From Xestospongia bergquistia (taxonomy: Eukaryota > Porifera > Demospongiae > Haplosclerida > Petrosiidae), in contig OZ014417.1 in the NCBI GenBank assembly GCA_963965975.1, positions 620,001-684,000 of the forward strand: a stretch of DNA of 64,000 nucleotides. The letters are read 5' to 3'. The translations under genes and the position numbers were made by a program. Under the pieces are notes generated by a model, which searched no databases, was not told where the DNA came from, and saw only the letters and a program-made list of their open reading frames with translations. Positions 1-11,458 of this stretch are shown piece by piece. How positions within the stretch are numbered: the first letter of the stretch is position 1; every line of letters starts with the position of its first letter.

Positions 1-1480
1 TAGTGTAAACGTCCTATATACACATTGTCTAGACTTACCACAGTTGTCAGGGGCATGAACTGGTATGGTATATAAAAGTGCGTTATAATATAACAAAGTT
101 TCCCTCCAAAAAAGATCAACCATTGGTTAAGTGTCAGCTTGTTCATACGAATATTTCCTAAGAAAAAAAAACACAATAAGTTAGTATAACTCACAAAACA
201 CTAACCATTTTTTCTTTCATAAACAATCAAAATGTCTTGTAATCTGTTTTTAATTCCAAGCTACCAATAGAAACTATTAATAGCGATAATTATAACATAC
301 TAACTCACCGTACAATATAACAAAGGTATATAAACATGTTGATAAAAGTATTTTGGTAGCCACTTTTGTTTCCATTTTATTCTTCGAATATCATCGTCCT
401 AAGTGAGAATGGACACATGCAGCAAACTAATGGATTGATACCTTATGAGTTAATATATCAGGATCTGCTTCATCAAAATTGGTATACAAGTGATGACCAA
501 TTGTATGCTATGATTAATAAGACTTAGCCTAGCCCCTGTCATCAATGAATCATTTACCTGATGCAACCAAACATACCATGACAGACCATGATAAAAATCA
601 TGACTACTTCCTAACACCTTCCATACCCAAGGTTTATGAGTGATACAAAAATGACTAGAGATCATATATGGAGGCGTAAAGAGAAGGAATAAAAATAACC
701 AACCTGCTATCATGTGATAACGACATTGTTGACATAGCAGAGAAGAATCCCCATGAAAGAGCAAAGAACATTCCCATAGTCCAAAATGCATGAAATAAAA
801 TCTAAAAGAGAATTTGAGCGAATTTACTGACAAAATACTTACCACGCCATAAATACTAACAAAACACATGGAAAGAAATATAAAATATCGTAAAAACATC
901 CAATAATCTATTTTAGGATCCTGTAAAAATATCAGAACCAGTATATCTGTTATTAATATATCTGAACTTACAATGTTGTTTTTCTTGAAATAGTCATCCA
1001 CTCTTTGTTTTAATGTTGTATAAAATTCACTTAATAAAAATTTAATAAGCTTAATTATTATTCATGTTGAAAAAACCCTCACCCTCTCTTAGGGAAGACA
1101 GGCATTTCATTATCAACAAGTTCTCCAACATAGTACTTCTCTAATATCCTACAAACACATTCATTTCATCTTACCATTCTCTATAACAACACATACTTGA
1201 CTGTATCTACTTTATGATAGGACTCAAATAATTGTGTTATATCTCTACCAGCTCCTAACATTATTTGATCCATACCTCCAGGATGTTGAGAGACAAAACT
1301 ACTAACATCATATACCTGAAAATAAAAAAAAGCATTGATTTCATGATTCCTCGGAGAAGAGAGCAGACTAACCTTTCCTCTGTAAGCAACATGCGCATTT
1401 TCTCTATTATTGAGCTGACTTAATTCTTTCCAAGTAAATTTACGTGGTGGTCTGCTCGCTTTTCTGATAGAACCGTTCAT
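1..1480 (-). CDS. Cytochrome b5-fused front-end fatty-acid desaturase (5' part; runs off left edge)
   Basis: Front-end desaturases insert a double bond between an existing one and the carboxyl end of an acyl chain, at the ER membrane, taking electrons from their own N-terminal cytochrome b5 domain. Exon 1 starts at the ATG at 1480. Exons 1-2 (about 1199-1480) encode the b5 domain with the heme-binding HPGG motif. The next exon reads YYVGELVDNEMPVFPKRG (about 1087-1150). Hydrophobic segments follow, then His box 1 split across an intron (HD | SSH, about 610-720) and His box 2 (HQ ... IGHHLYTNFDEADPDI, about 455-590). Exons at about 310-395 and 23-150 continue the family pattern. His box 3 lies outside the window. 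The IGHHxYTN and DPDI signatures point to the delta-5-like branch, but regiochemistry cannot be read from sequence. It is divergently arranged with the gene at 1683. Confidence 0.85.
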
Positions 1481-1682
1481 TGTTCAACGAAACTGCAGAT
1501 AAAATGTGCTAGGGCTACGACAGGAGGGCAGCAAAAACTTATAAATGCATTTCGCATTAATTACTGCCAGGCCGGAAAATTATCATTCGATTCACCGCAA
1601 GCAGCGCTTGAAAAAACTTAGGTGTGGCTCCTTAGGTAACCAAGGCGACAAAGGGTCGTAACTGAATTAAGCGTCTTCCATT
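1481..1682. promoter_or_regulatory. Divergent intergenic region, desaturase / CCDC42-like
   Basis: Only about 200 bp separate the two start codons, so both genes probably share one bidirectional promoter. I see no TATA box at a fixed distance from either ATG. The stretch is richer in G+C than the flanking introns. Confidence 0.5.
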
Positions 1683-2248
1683 ATGGCTTCTAACGACATG
1701 GATGAATACTTTAGAGCAACCTTTGAAGACAAATTACTTGTGTAAGGCACACCAAGACACCTACAATGCACGTGTCCTCTACTTTTTATCCTCAGTAAAA
1801 TGCCAGATCGAGACTCGGAACATCTCACCCCAGCCACACGATTATTGGAGAAGAGAAGAGAAATGGCAGAAGTTGAGCAAGCATTAGTTACATATAAAGA
1901 AGTAAAGAGATAAAGATTCAAGTTTTACATTTAATAATTAAAATTTCAGGAATTTCAAATGAACATGGAGACACTGCAGCAAAGACGAGATGAGTTAGAA
2001 AGAAAAGAAAATAAATTAAAAGAATCTTTGTTAAAGTTTGATAAATTTGTCAAAGTCAGTCATGGCAACATCTTTTCTATAGCAACTATAAAGATAATGT
2101 TACTACGTCTGTTTACAGGAGAGTGACTTAAAGCGTGCTAGAGCATTGAAGAAAACAAGAAATGAACAGGATCTTTGTAGACAAAAAGACAAAGAGATTG
2201 AAAAGTAAGTACGTACATCAGTCATTTATATGTCTTCCTTGGGCCTCC

Positions 2249-2286
<38 letters not shown>

Positions 2287-3169
2287 TTTATAGGTTATCT
2301 CAAGAGATTGACGAGCTATCTGAAGTGGTCAGATGTCAACATGTAAAAATACAAGAATATGTTGTCTATCAGAAATTTATGGAACGTGTTCTGGAAGTAT
2401 CTCCAGAGGTATCAGAACACATAACTATTAACTCTGTTTAGTGTGTTCTTAAATCTAGTTTGATGAAGCTCGTGAGATCCTTACACGATATGATGCTCTT
2501 AAACAAACTCGGGACGACCTCCTCAAAACTGAGATTGCCAATCAAGATGCTATTGAAGCTGAGAGAGCAGATCTTATGAAGTTCATAGAAGCAAGTTACA
2601 TTTAATACTTACTTAGTATAAATACTCAGTCTTTTTTATTTAATAGGAAAAGAATAATGAAATATTAAGTTGTAATAACGAGGTAAAATAAAGGAGTGCT
2701 CAATTCAATAAGTGTTGTAATTATAGATAGCAAGAATGCAAACACGATTAGAAAAAGGACAGAATGAAGCTATGAAATGGTAGGACTTGTAAAGATGCCT
2801 TGGGCATCTCTATCTCTCTCCCTCCCCCTCCTCTCTCTCTCTGTAGGGAATCAGAATGGACTCGTATACAAACTACATCAGCTAAAAAGACATTGATTTT
2901 GGGTCAAATTAAAATGGCAACACATAATTTATATGCTCTAGTCTATAAACATTTGAAGAAGAAAATACCACCAGAAGAAGCAGATCAGACATTATTACAA
3001 CTAGATAAAGTAAGAAAAAATGACTACCATTACATGCACGAGTGTGTAATATGTCTCTCCTTAGATTCAAAGTTTTATTAAAGATCTAACAGAAATTACT
3101 CATGAAATAAAACGACACGAGAGTGCAGCTGTTCCCAACATGCAATTGTTAGCAGTACATTATGACTAA
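1683..3169 (+). CDS. CCDC42: CCDC42/CFAP73 family ciliary coiled-coil protein
   Basis: CCDC42/CFAP73 proteins are axonemal coiled-coil proteins; the Chlamydomonas relative belongs to the modifier of inner arms complex. About ten short exons can be joined. Exon 1 (from 1683) reads MASNDMDEYFRATFEDKLL. The exon at about 1799-1899 holds LLEKRREMAEVEQAL, and 1950-2058 holds LQQRRDELERKENKLKESL then LLKFDKFVK. Further coiled coil is at 2120-2203, 2293-2408, 2459-2590, 2646-2682 and 2728-2779. The exon at 2847-3008 has the diagnostic TSAKKTLILGQIKMATHNLY stretch. The last exon (3065-3169) ends SAAVPNMQLLAVHYD-stop. The order and the SAKKTLxLGxIKMA signature match the family closely, and the whole gene appears intact. 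An AAT microsatellite lies in one intron (about 2249-2286). Tail-to-tail with PPP4C. Confidence 0.88.
2249..2286. repeat. (AAT)n microsatellite in a CCDC42-like intron
   Basis: A perfect run of AAT/ATA triplets about 38 bp long, between two coding exons. Confidence 0.9.
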
Positions 3170-3452
3170 CACATAACATTGTATGTTTCTCTGAAATTAT
3201 AATAATTATATAATTATATGAACAAGAAAAGTACAAAGTACAACTCCACCCACCAATAAAATGAGATATGTCGTACAATATAAAGTACACATGATGATAG
3301 ATTTATTAACGTGGTAGGTGGTAGTTGATGTTTATAATTTAAAGTAAAATAAAGTAAGAATTGAGTTATCAAATAATTAAAAATTGGTGTTGTGAAGGTA
3401 ATAATAAATTAAGGTAATGGACTCCTGTGATTACTGGGAGATTATGAACTCG

Positions 3453-5680
3453 TCATAAGAAATATTCTGGGATGGGTTTTTTAGTCGGTTCACCTCTTAC
3501 CTCCTATATAATGTACGATGTCATAAGCATATCTCCATGGCAACTGATATGACTCACATTAGGTGCAGCTTCAAAGATTGTAAAATCTCTCTTCAGATTT
3601 TCATCTAATTCTAAAATGGCAGCTACGTTACCACATCTATTAGGAGGAGGAGAGAATGAGTGAATTCAGAGGTGTCATATAAACTACAAACAATGGGATT
3701 AAAACACCTACATACCACAATGTATACATACACACACAGAGAGAATCCTTCGTATAATTATTGGCTCCACTATAACAATATTTCCTATTGTTTTGTCAGT
3801 TTTTTTTTGCAACAAAAAGTTTAATCAAAACTTTCTATCTTATTATTTTGAGCATCTATAAATGTAATGAAGCTAATCATATCTGTAAAGAAGAGGAGAG
3901 AATTCTGCAAGGTTTTTTCAACCGAAACCTTTTAGCAGTGATCATAAATATATTCACTATACTGGATATTGTGCTGTGTGTATGGATTAACTCTTTACTT
4001 ACCTATAACAGTAGTTAGGTGCAGACCACACAGTAAGTACTGTCTCATTAAAATGCCATTTATAACCTTCCATTACAAGCTGATGTGCACGACATATTAA
4101 ATCTATGTTGTTTGAGCTGTTAAACTAAATATAATTCCACATGGCAGTATGACTACAACATCATCATTTTATTTACCTCAGATACAACATCATGTCCAAA
4201 CAAGTAACCAGCACCACGGGGACTTATCCCCCACCCCTCAATATCTAAAATAAAACAAGATCAATGGAAGTAGGTGGAGTTTCATTCAAGAACATACCTT
4301 CTGGATCAGACCACAAAAGATCACACATTGGACCGTCGTGAGGAACTTCTTGCTTACGATCTATTGCTCGTATCTACAGCAATGTGATAATGATGTCACA
4401 ATGATGACATAGTCTTACCTGATCTATTGAAGTAATAGCAGGTGAAAGTCCACCGTGTACTGCAAATATCTAATGAATGGGAAAAATTAAAATCATCACA
4501 ACACAAATGATGTCATAATGATGTAATCAACATAAGTTCAAGTCACATGTTCTATAATACTAAGACCTCAATAAGACAACACTGAAACCACAACCTTATA
4601 ATGTATTATGTTATAATATGATATCTAAAAGGAAGTAGTACTGTTACTATTAGTGACTACTATTATACATTATTAAAATATTAATTTCAAATGGTTATAA
4701 TAATAATCTGTTAATAGTAACAGTAATGACATCATTCTATTAATAGTACAAGTAATAACATGCATTCCACTTACTCTATCATCAATGATGGCAGCTAGAC
4801 TCAAATAATCAAAGATCTCTGTACAATATCTCCACACATTCACAGAACCATACTTACGTTTACATTCATCATAAAACCCATATACCTATAGCAATGATGA
4901 TGATGTAATGATGATGCAATGATGATTATGGTATTGTACTAAGTCATTATATACACAAGAGGGGATTAAAAACAAGGTGTCAACAAGATTACGAGGAGAG
5001 AGGAAGACTAACCTGTGTTATTTGACGACTTTCATGATTACCACGTATCAATGTGATTCTATCTGGATATCTGACCTTTTAATAGATAAATGGACATATA
5101 GTATTAAACACAAAGTAAAAATGGATACATTCTTTACGGGAGGGGGTTGTCCCCTATAGGAGCCTATCGCTTCGGATAAGGGCTCCTGTCTTCATATAGA
5201 GATAACAGATTAAAATAGCTTACTTTTAATGCTAATAGAAGTAAAAATGTTTCAACACTGTAAAATCCTCTGTCTACAAAATCACCCAGGAAGAGATAAT
5301 TGGTTTCTGGAATGTCTCCACCCACCTGTGACAAAGTTATTATCAAATTCTCTATCTATTGTTATCCTACTTTAAATAGTTCCTTTAAATCGTAATATTG
5401 TCCATGAATATCACCACATACAGTAACAGGTGGATCTACTCGCTGTACATTGCTCTCCTCAATAAGGATTTCTCTGAATTGGAGGGAAAGAATATATTTA
5501 GACCTGTACTACCATTATTATACCTGGCTTTTGAGCAGAGATTTTTGACTTCATTTTCCTTTATAATCTCACATCGACGCAGCTGTTCGATTTGTCTGAG
5601 GAGTAGAAAAAGAGAGAGATGCCTTCTTCATGAAAGTAACTACATTATACTTACCTATCTAAATCGGAATGATCAGTCAT
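3453..5680 (-). CDS. PPP4C: Serine/threonine protein phosphatase 4 catalytic subunit
   Basis: PP4c is a metal-dependent PPP-family phosphatase working with PP4R regulatory subunits in DNA repair, centrosome maturation and splicing. The start at 5680 gives MTDHSDLDR, followed by an intron. Later exons give the PPP motifs in order: [16 protein letters not shown] (about 5360-5430), [19 protein letters not shown] (about 5265-5330), [19 protein letters not shown] (about 5010-5075), the HGGLSP-type segment (about 4440-4470) and [20 protein letters not shown] (about 4185-4245). Next come [20 protein letters not shown] then [12 protein letters not shown] (about 4015-4120) and [17 protein letters not shown] (about 3560-3640). 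The end is [16 protein letters not shown]; the terminal YFL fits the carboxymethylated tail of PP2A-like phosphatases. All metal-coordinating motifs are present. It shares a divergent promoter region with paxillin. Confidence 0.93.
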
Positions 5681-6248
5681 ATCGAGTTGAATTATAATAT
5701 TTGGTAAACTACAACTAGTATTCTAATATCTCCTGAAATCGAGACTTTATGTTAAAATTCACCTACCACTGGACTACTACTACTGGATCATGTTCCGTAT
5801 CCCGCAAATGCATCCGTTTATTTCTGCATACTTTAACCACGTGGAATCTTTACAAGACCCCTATGCAAAGGAATGTGTTCTCGAAAATTTCGTCGAATTT
5901 GCTGACTGTGGAGGAGTCAAGGCACCAATTAGAGTTGTCTGTTACTAAAGTTCCAGTGGCTTCCTGTGATCTCCAACCTCACCCATGGAATTAGGTGAAT
6001 TACACAATACGAGTTGTATCTTGTCGTGCTAGCTCGTATTTCACTAGTCAGTCGGTTGATCAGTTTACAGTCTAGATCGTTGGTTGTTGCTATGCGTTTC
6101 CAAGTGTGATTGTTGCCTTGTTTGGTCGTAGTTATTGTGTAGAATTGGTTATTATTTATAACAGGAAATAGATCATCAAGTTGAGCTTTGTACTGACAAA
6201 GATACTCTCTCTTTTTCTATCACTAAGTGTTATCTCATCACTCTCATT
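5681..6248. promoter_or_regulatory. Divergent promoter region PPP4C / paxillin with a 52-codon ORF
   Basis: 568 bp lie between the two start codons. The stretch should hold both promoters and the paxillin 5' leader. It also contains an open frame at 5790-5948 (+), listed separately. No other gene is seen. Confidence 0.5.
5790..5948 (+). CDS. Possible 52-codon small ORF (upstream ORF or microgene)
   Basis: An ATG at 5790 opens a 52-codon frame, MFRIPQMHPFISAYFNHVES at the start and GGVKAPIRVVCY-stop at the end. Its composition looks protein-like (mixed charged, aromatic and Cys residues; no low complexity), unlike nearby shadow frames. I do not recognise a family. It could be an upstream ORF in the paxillin leader, an independent microprotein, or chance. 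The G+C content is higher than in the flanking introns. Confidence 0.3.
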   Translation: MFRIPQMHPFISAYFNHVESLQDPYAKECVLENFVEFADCGGVKAPIRVVCY

Positions 6249-7412
6249 ATGATTTATCCTCCAGATGAATTATTAGCTGATCTTCAATCTGTCATCCCTG
6301 AAGCCCAAGATGGTCGACAATCAGGGCAATCTGGAGGTAAAAGTCCTTACGATTACCTTCCAGAACTTCCTGGTAGTGACGAGAGAAAGTCTGATGAGAG
6401 AGAGGTGTTTGAAGTACCCCCAGGATACGATGCCCCTGCCATGACACCTCCAGGAAGTGATGGCGAACAAGTAAGTATATAGTACTGTTGTGTGTACTCT
6501 TCTATAACTAACAAGGCCATCTGTTCCACAGTGTATTTATTAATACAATTAAAATTCTAAGAATTATAATCAAACATGCCCATGTCTGTCTGTCTTTTGT
6601 TCTATCTCTCTCAGTTTGATGATGATGCTTATAGCACTGTAACACACGGACCTCGGTATGTTCCAAAATATGAGAGAGGGGATTCACCTCCTCCAGCTAA
6701 ACCTCGACGAACTGACTACGATACTACAGCTGCTTTTAGAAAACATGACAACAATTATGAAAGTTCTGGCGGAAAAACAGGCTCAGGAGGTGGACTACAA
6801 GAATTAGATAACTTGTTAGCAATGCTTAGCGATACACAACATCACCAAGGTAACTAATTTTGTAACCCATTATGAAATATGAATGAAATTTAATGAGTAA
6901 TAAACAAATAAAAACAAACCTTATATTTATAATGTTGTATGAAAAAGACACATGCTTGTCCTTGTTGTCATTGTATCAATAGTTATAGCATTAGTTGGAT
7001 TGTCCTTTTAAAGATGAAAATTGTCTTAAAGAGACTAAATGTCTGTAAACATTGAGTTATTAGAAGCCATTGAATGTATGCGCCTTTTTTCTAGTAATTC
7101 AGAATATGTTTTACCATATAAGGTCAATTAGTGAGTACATGTGTGTTTGATACATGATAAATGTGTAATATGATACATTTGTTTACATGTATTTACTGTT
7201 TAATGATAATATTGTTATAATTATGTATTTGTTCAAAATATTAATTTCATTATTTATATATATATATATATTTTTGTAAATTTATCCATATCAGTTGTTA
7301 TCATTAACAGCTCAATTTAATACACATATGTATAGATCTCCTTGTTTTAATATCATTAAAACAAAGTTATGTACATTACATACTTTAACAAACCACAAGT
7401 ATGTTAACACAC

Positions 7413-7443
<31 letters not shown>

Positions 7444-8762
7444 AGATGATTCTGAGGTGGATCCATCAATGAATCGTCCAACAGTTGCTCAATTTATGAA
7501 TGAACTCACTGAGGTTGAGCAACAAGTCAGTGTCCCATCATCTCAGCATTCTATGGAAAGGCCAGCTGATAAACCCATACCTCGTATGACAGCTTCCACA
7601 GCAACGGCAGAATTAGATGAACTAATGGCTAACTTGTCTGACTTTAAAATGCCTCCTCAAAAGGTACCATTATCATTGGGGTGGATAAACCATTGTAATT
7701 ATCTTTATTATAGGAGCAACCTTACGCCAAACCTCAAAAAGAACCTCGAATTAAAAGTCAAACAGTGAGCGATCTAGACTCGATGTTGGGATCCTTACAA
7801 TCTAACATGAATCGTCAAGGAGTGGACACCTCTTCAAAGGTAAGGAACACAGATCCCTTCTACCATTTCTTCTTCTTTAGGGTACATGTTCTGCTTGTGA
7901 CAAACCCATATTTGGTAAAGTAATAAATGCAATGAGACGTGCATGGCATCCTGAGCATTTTACGTGTGCTCACTGTGACATGGAGTTAGGAAGTGTTACT
8001 TTCTTTGAACACAACAACACACCATATTGTGAAAAAGATTACCACGAACTCTTTGCACCACGTTGTGCCTATTGTAATGGTCCTATATTGGATGTAAGTT
8101 TCTCTCTCTAGCATTGTTACTCACTTTTATCTTTTAGCGTTGTATGAAAGCTCTGGACAAGACTTGGCATCCGGAGCATTTCTTCTGTACTCTTTGTGGC
8201 AAACACTTTGGTCCTGAAGGTTTTCATGAGAAAGATGGCAAGGCATATTGTAGAGAATGTTACTATGAGAAATTTGCCCCACGTTGCAAGCGTTGTGATA
8301 AAGCCATCATGGAGGGTTTTATTACTGCCTTGGGATCACAATGGCATTCTGACTGTTTCTGTTGCAAGGTATGAATGAGATAAGGTTGCCATGGTAACCT
8401 TTATAACCTGTACATGTAGATTTGTGGTGTCACCTTTCCACGAGGTGACTATTATGATTTTGAGGGTGAGCCACATTGCGAGATACATTATCATGCTCAA
8501 CGTGGTACACTTTGTGCTCAATGTCAAAAACCCATTACAGGTAAATTAAATAGGTGTGGTTAACAGAACCACACCTACCAAACTAATTTATTATTACTAA
8601 TTGTTCAATTAAACAGGGCAATGTGTTAGTGCCATGGGAAAGAAATTTCATCCTGATCATTTTACTTGTGCTTTCTGTTTGAAATTGCTTAACAAAGGCA
8701 CTTTCAAGGAACATCGCAACAATGCTTATTGCCAACCTTGTTTCATCAAACTGTTTGGATAA
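6249..8762 (+). CDS. PXN: Paxillin family focal-adhesion adaptor (LD motifs + four LIM domains)
   Basis: Paxillin links integrin adhesions to FAK, vinculin and Rho-family regulators. Exon 1 (6249-6470) starts [20 protein letters not shown], a clear LD1 motif. Further leucine-rich LD-like motifs are [13 protein letters not shown] (about 6799-6837), [16 protein letters not shown] (about 7605-7650) and [15 protein letters not shown] (about 7765-7810). Four LIM domains follow: [20 protein letters not shown] (from about 7888) to [30 protein letters not shown] (from 8144); [20 protein letters not shown] (from about 8286); and [10 protein letters not shown] to [13 protein letters not shown], ending FIKLFG-stop. 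Each shows the Cys/His zinc ligand pattern. The product is about 430-440 residues, shorter than human paxillin because the LD region is compressed. Leupaxin/Hic-5 cannot be separated from paxillin here; a single pre-duplication orthologue is expected. Confidence 0.93.
7421..7444. repeat. (CT)n microsatellite acting as polypyrimidine tract
   Basis: A CT run sits directly against the acceptor AG of the paxillin exon starting near 7446 ([10 protein letters not shown]). It therefore forms the polypyrimidine tract itself. Confidence 0.8.
8552..8576. repeat. Perfect 10-bp inverted repeat in paxillin intron
   Basis: AGGTGTGGTT, a 5-nt loop, then AACCACACCT. It starts about 12 nt after the 5' splice site of the intron between LIM3 and LIM4. 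In RNA it would form a stable hairpin. Confidence 0.7.
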
Positions 8763-9098
8763 AAATGACAGCACAAGATATCACCACCTTCTTCAGTCTC
8801 TTGGTATACTGTAGATGTGTTGTATATCTATATAGTATAATTTAGTGTAGAATGATTTATGGTAATTTTTTGCTATTTCTCTCAATTTTTTCCCTTTTTC
8901 TTGTATCAAATACTATATTTTGGTTAGTGAGTATTAATATTAGTTATTAATACATGTATTAATAACTTTTTATAACCATCATGATTTTTGAGGGTATATC
9001 TCTTTCAGATAGGCACTTTCCCTTTATAAAAGACACATTCAAATTTCTATAACAGTTTAAAATTTATGACTCTGAAAGAATGTATGAAGTGGGTGTGG
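8763..9098. other. Tail-to-tail intergenic region paxillin / SETD1
   Basis: AT-rich 3' UTR sequence of both genes; no additional gene is seen. Confidence 0.6.
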
Positions 9099-11423
9099 TT
9101 AATTGAGAGTCCCTCGGCATTGTGGAGCACCACAGAGACATGGTATTTTCTCATCTTCTATTGGAAATTTATAGTCATAAGTGATTTCCTCTCCAGACTG
9201 GATGTCCCGTTTTGAATAAATGACAATTTTCTTTTGAGTCCCTACACTTATAATTTTAGCATAACAGTTGGGCTATGGGGGAATAATAATAATAACAAAT
9301 GGATGAATGAAGATAACTAATGGATGAATGAAGATAACAAATGGATGGATGAAGATAACTAATGGATGAATAAATATAAAAATGGATGAATAGACAGATT
9401 GTATATGAAGTTGAATAGATTAATAAAAGAGTGACAATTAATGAATACAATATAAACTTACATCACAACAATGGTTAATAAAACGAGCATGGTTACCACT
9501 CTTTGTAGCATCAATAACATAATCATAGTCAACTCGAAATAAATAACTACTTCCAATTCCTTGAGCTTCATAACGTCTCTCTCTCTCATCAGCCACAACA
9601 TGACGTACAACTTGTCCAATATACTCCACTACCATTTCATCAGCTGGTATTGCCTCCAAAGCAAACAATCCCCAATTATGAATAGTAGATTTAGCAAAAC
9701 GAAGTTGCTTTTTACGAGCCTATAGAATAAGATTATTCAATTATCAGAAAAATATATCATAGCAACAGTTGCCATAGTAACAGTTACCATAGCAACATTA
9801 TTATAGCCACTATATACATAACAAGAAACAAAACAATAACAACTAATAATCTGTATTCAACCAGTTGCTATAGTAACAGTTGCCATAATAACATTTACCA
9901 TAGCAACTATATATATAACAAACATAGCACTAGTTATCAATTATTCATCAATATTATAATAATCATGTCTCTTCTTACTTTTAATTGATTATATTGTTGT
10001 AATTCTCGTGATACATCTCCTGATGTGAATAAGGAGGCCACACGACGATGATTTAATCTGTTGCCACGCCCACTACTACCTGGATTAACCTATACCAAAA
10101 TAAACCAATACTCATTAATTCATTTATTTTTTAAAAATTATTTATTCATTATGGTACCTGTGTCTGTGCCACACTGGTCAGGTTATTAGATTTGTTTCGT
10201 CTGAGATGATGTAAATATTTGCTCTTATCTGATGCATCAATTTTATAATATCCTTCACTTCGAGCACATCCTGAAGGATGGAAATCCTCCTCTTGAAATT
10301 TTCTACGTTTTTGAGGAGGAGGAGCTAAGATAGGTGAACATTTAGTCAAGAACAATAATATATTATATTATTATGTATAATATTATATTGTAGGATATCA
10401 GAAGGGTAATGTGACCACGGGACATCTTGTACAAATTCCACTCCTTCAATTTTTAACCTTGTCAATGCTAGTTTCATCATGATGACATCTTCTTTGTCTG
10501 GACCAAACTTTAAAAAGGCTGAGACAATATCCTCCTCTTGTTTAGGAATTCTTTTACGATATTCAACTACTTTCACAATGTCTTCCTCCTTCACTGCTGG
10601 TTCTGGTTCCTCTAAAACAAGGTGTGTGGCTTCTTTGGATACTTGTGTTGTACGTGGTTTTGTTGTACTGGGTTTTCTAGTTCTAGATGTTCGAATACGA
10701 ACAATTTCATCCTCAAAATTGCTACTTGACGATGACGAACCAAAAATTTCATTTAATTGACTCTGTTCACTTTCATCTTCACTTGTTTCTGATGGAGTAT
10801 GAGGACCAGATACAATCTCCTGTGTACATACAAACAAATAATAGTTTAAAAAAGAAATCCTCTAGATTCTGGGTCCTCTCCAGATAAGAGTTGGACCCCC
10901 TCCAGATAGGAGTTAGACCCACAATTTTAGAACAATTTGTATCTAAAGATGACCTATCAGAGCCTTACTAATAGAACATATTAGGCCACAATCCTGTACT
11001 CTTAGTGCAACAGAAATGCTATTACAAATGTGTCTCCCTTAATACTAAAACTACATGACTCAACTGATATATATATAATTATACATGTACTTATAACTCC
11101 TGATAAACATGTATATTAGACACACCCACACACCCTGTATATTAGACACACCTACACACCCTGTATATTAGGCACACCCACACACCCTGTAATATATATA
11201 CAACAGACAAAGAATGAAGTGCTAATTACCTTTCTTGTTTGATCATCATCGTCGTCATCATCATCTGTCTCTCTTTTCTCATCACTAGAGAGTTCATCAC
11301 TACTAATATCAGATAATACACTAAGATGTGTAACATGATGACGTCTCTTTCTTGGTCTAGGTGACTGCGTATGACCTAAAATAAAAATACATACCATTGA
11401 CACCAAACACACATCACATCACA

Positions 11424-11458
<35 letters not shown>

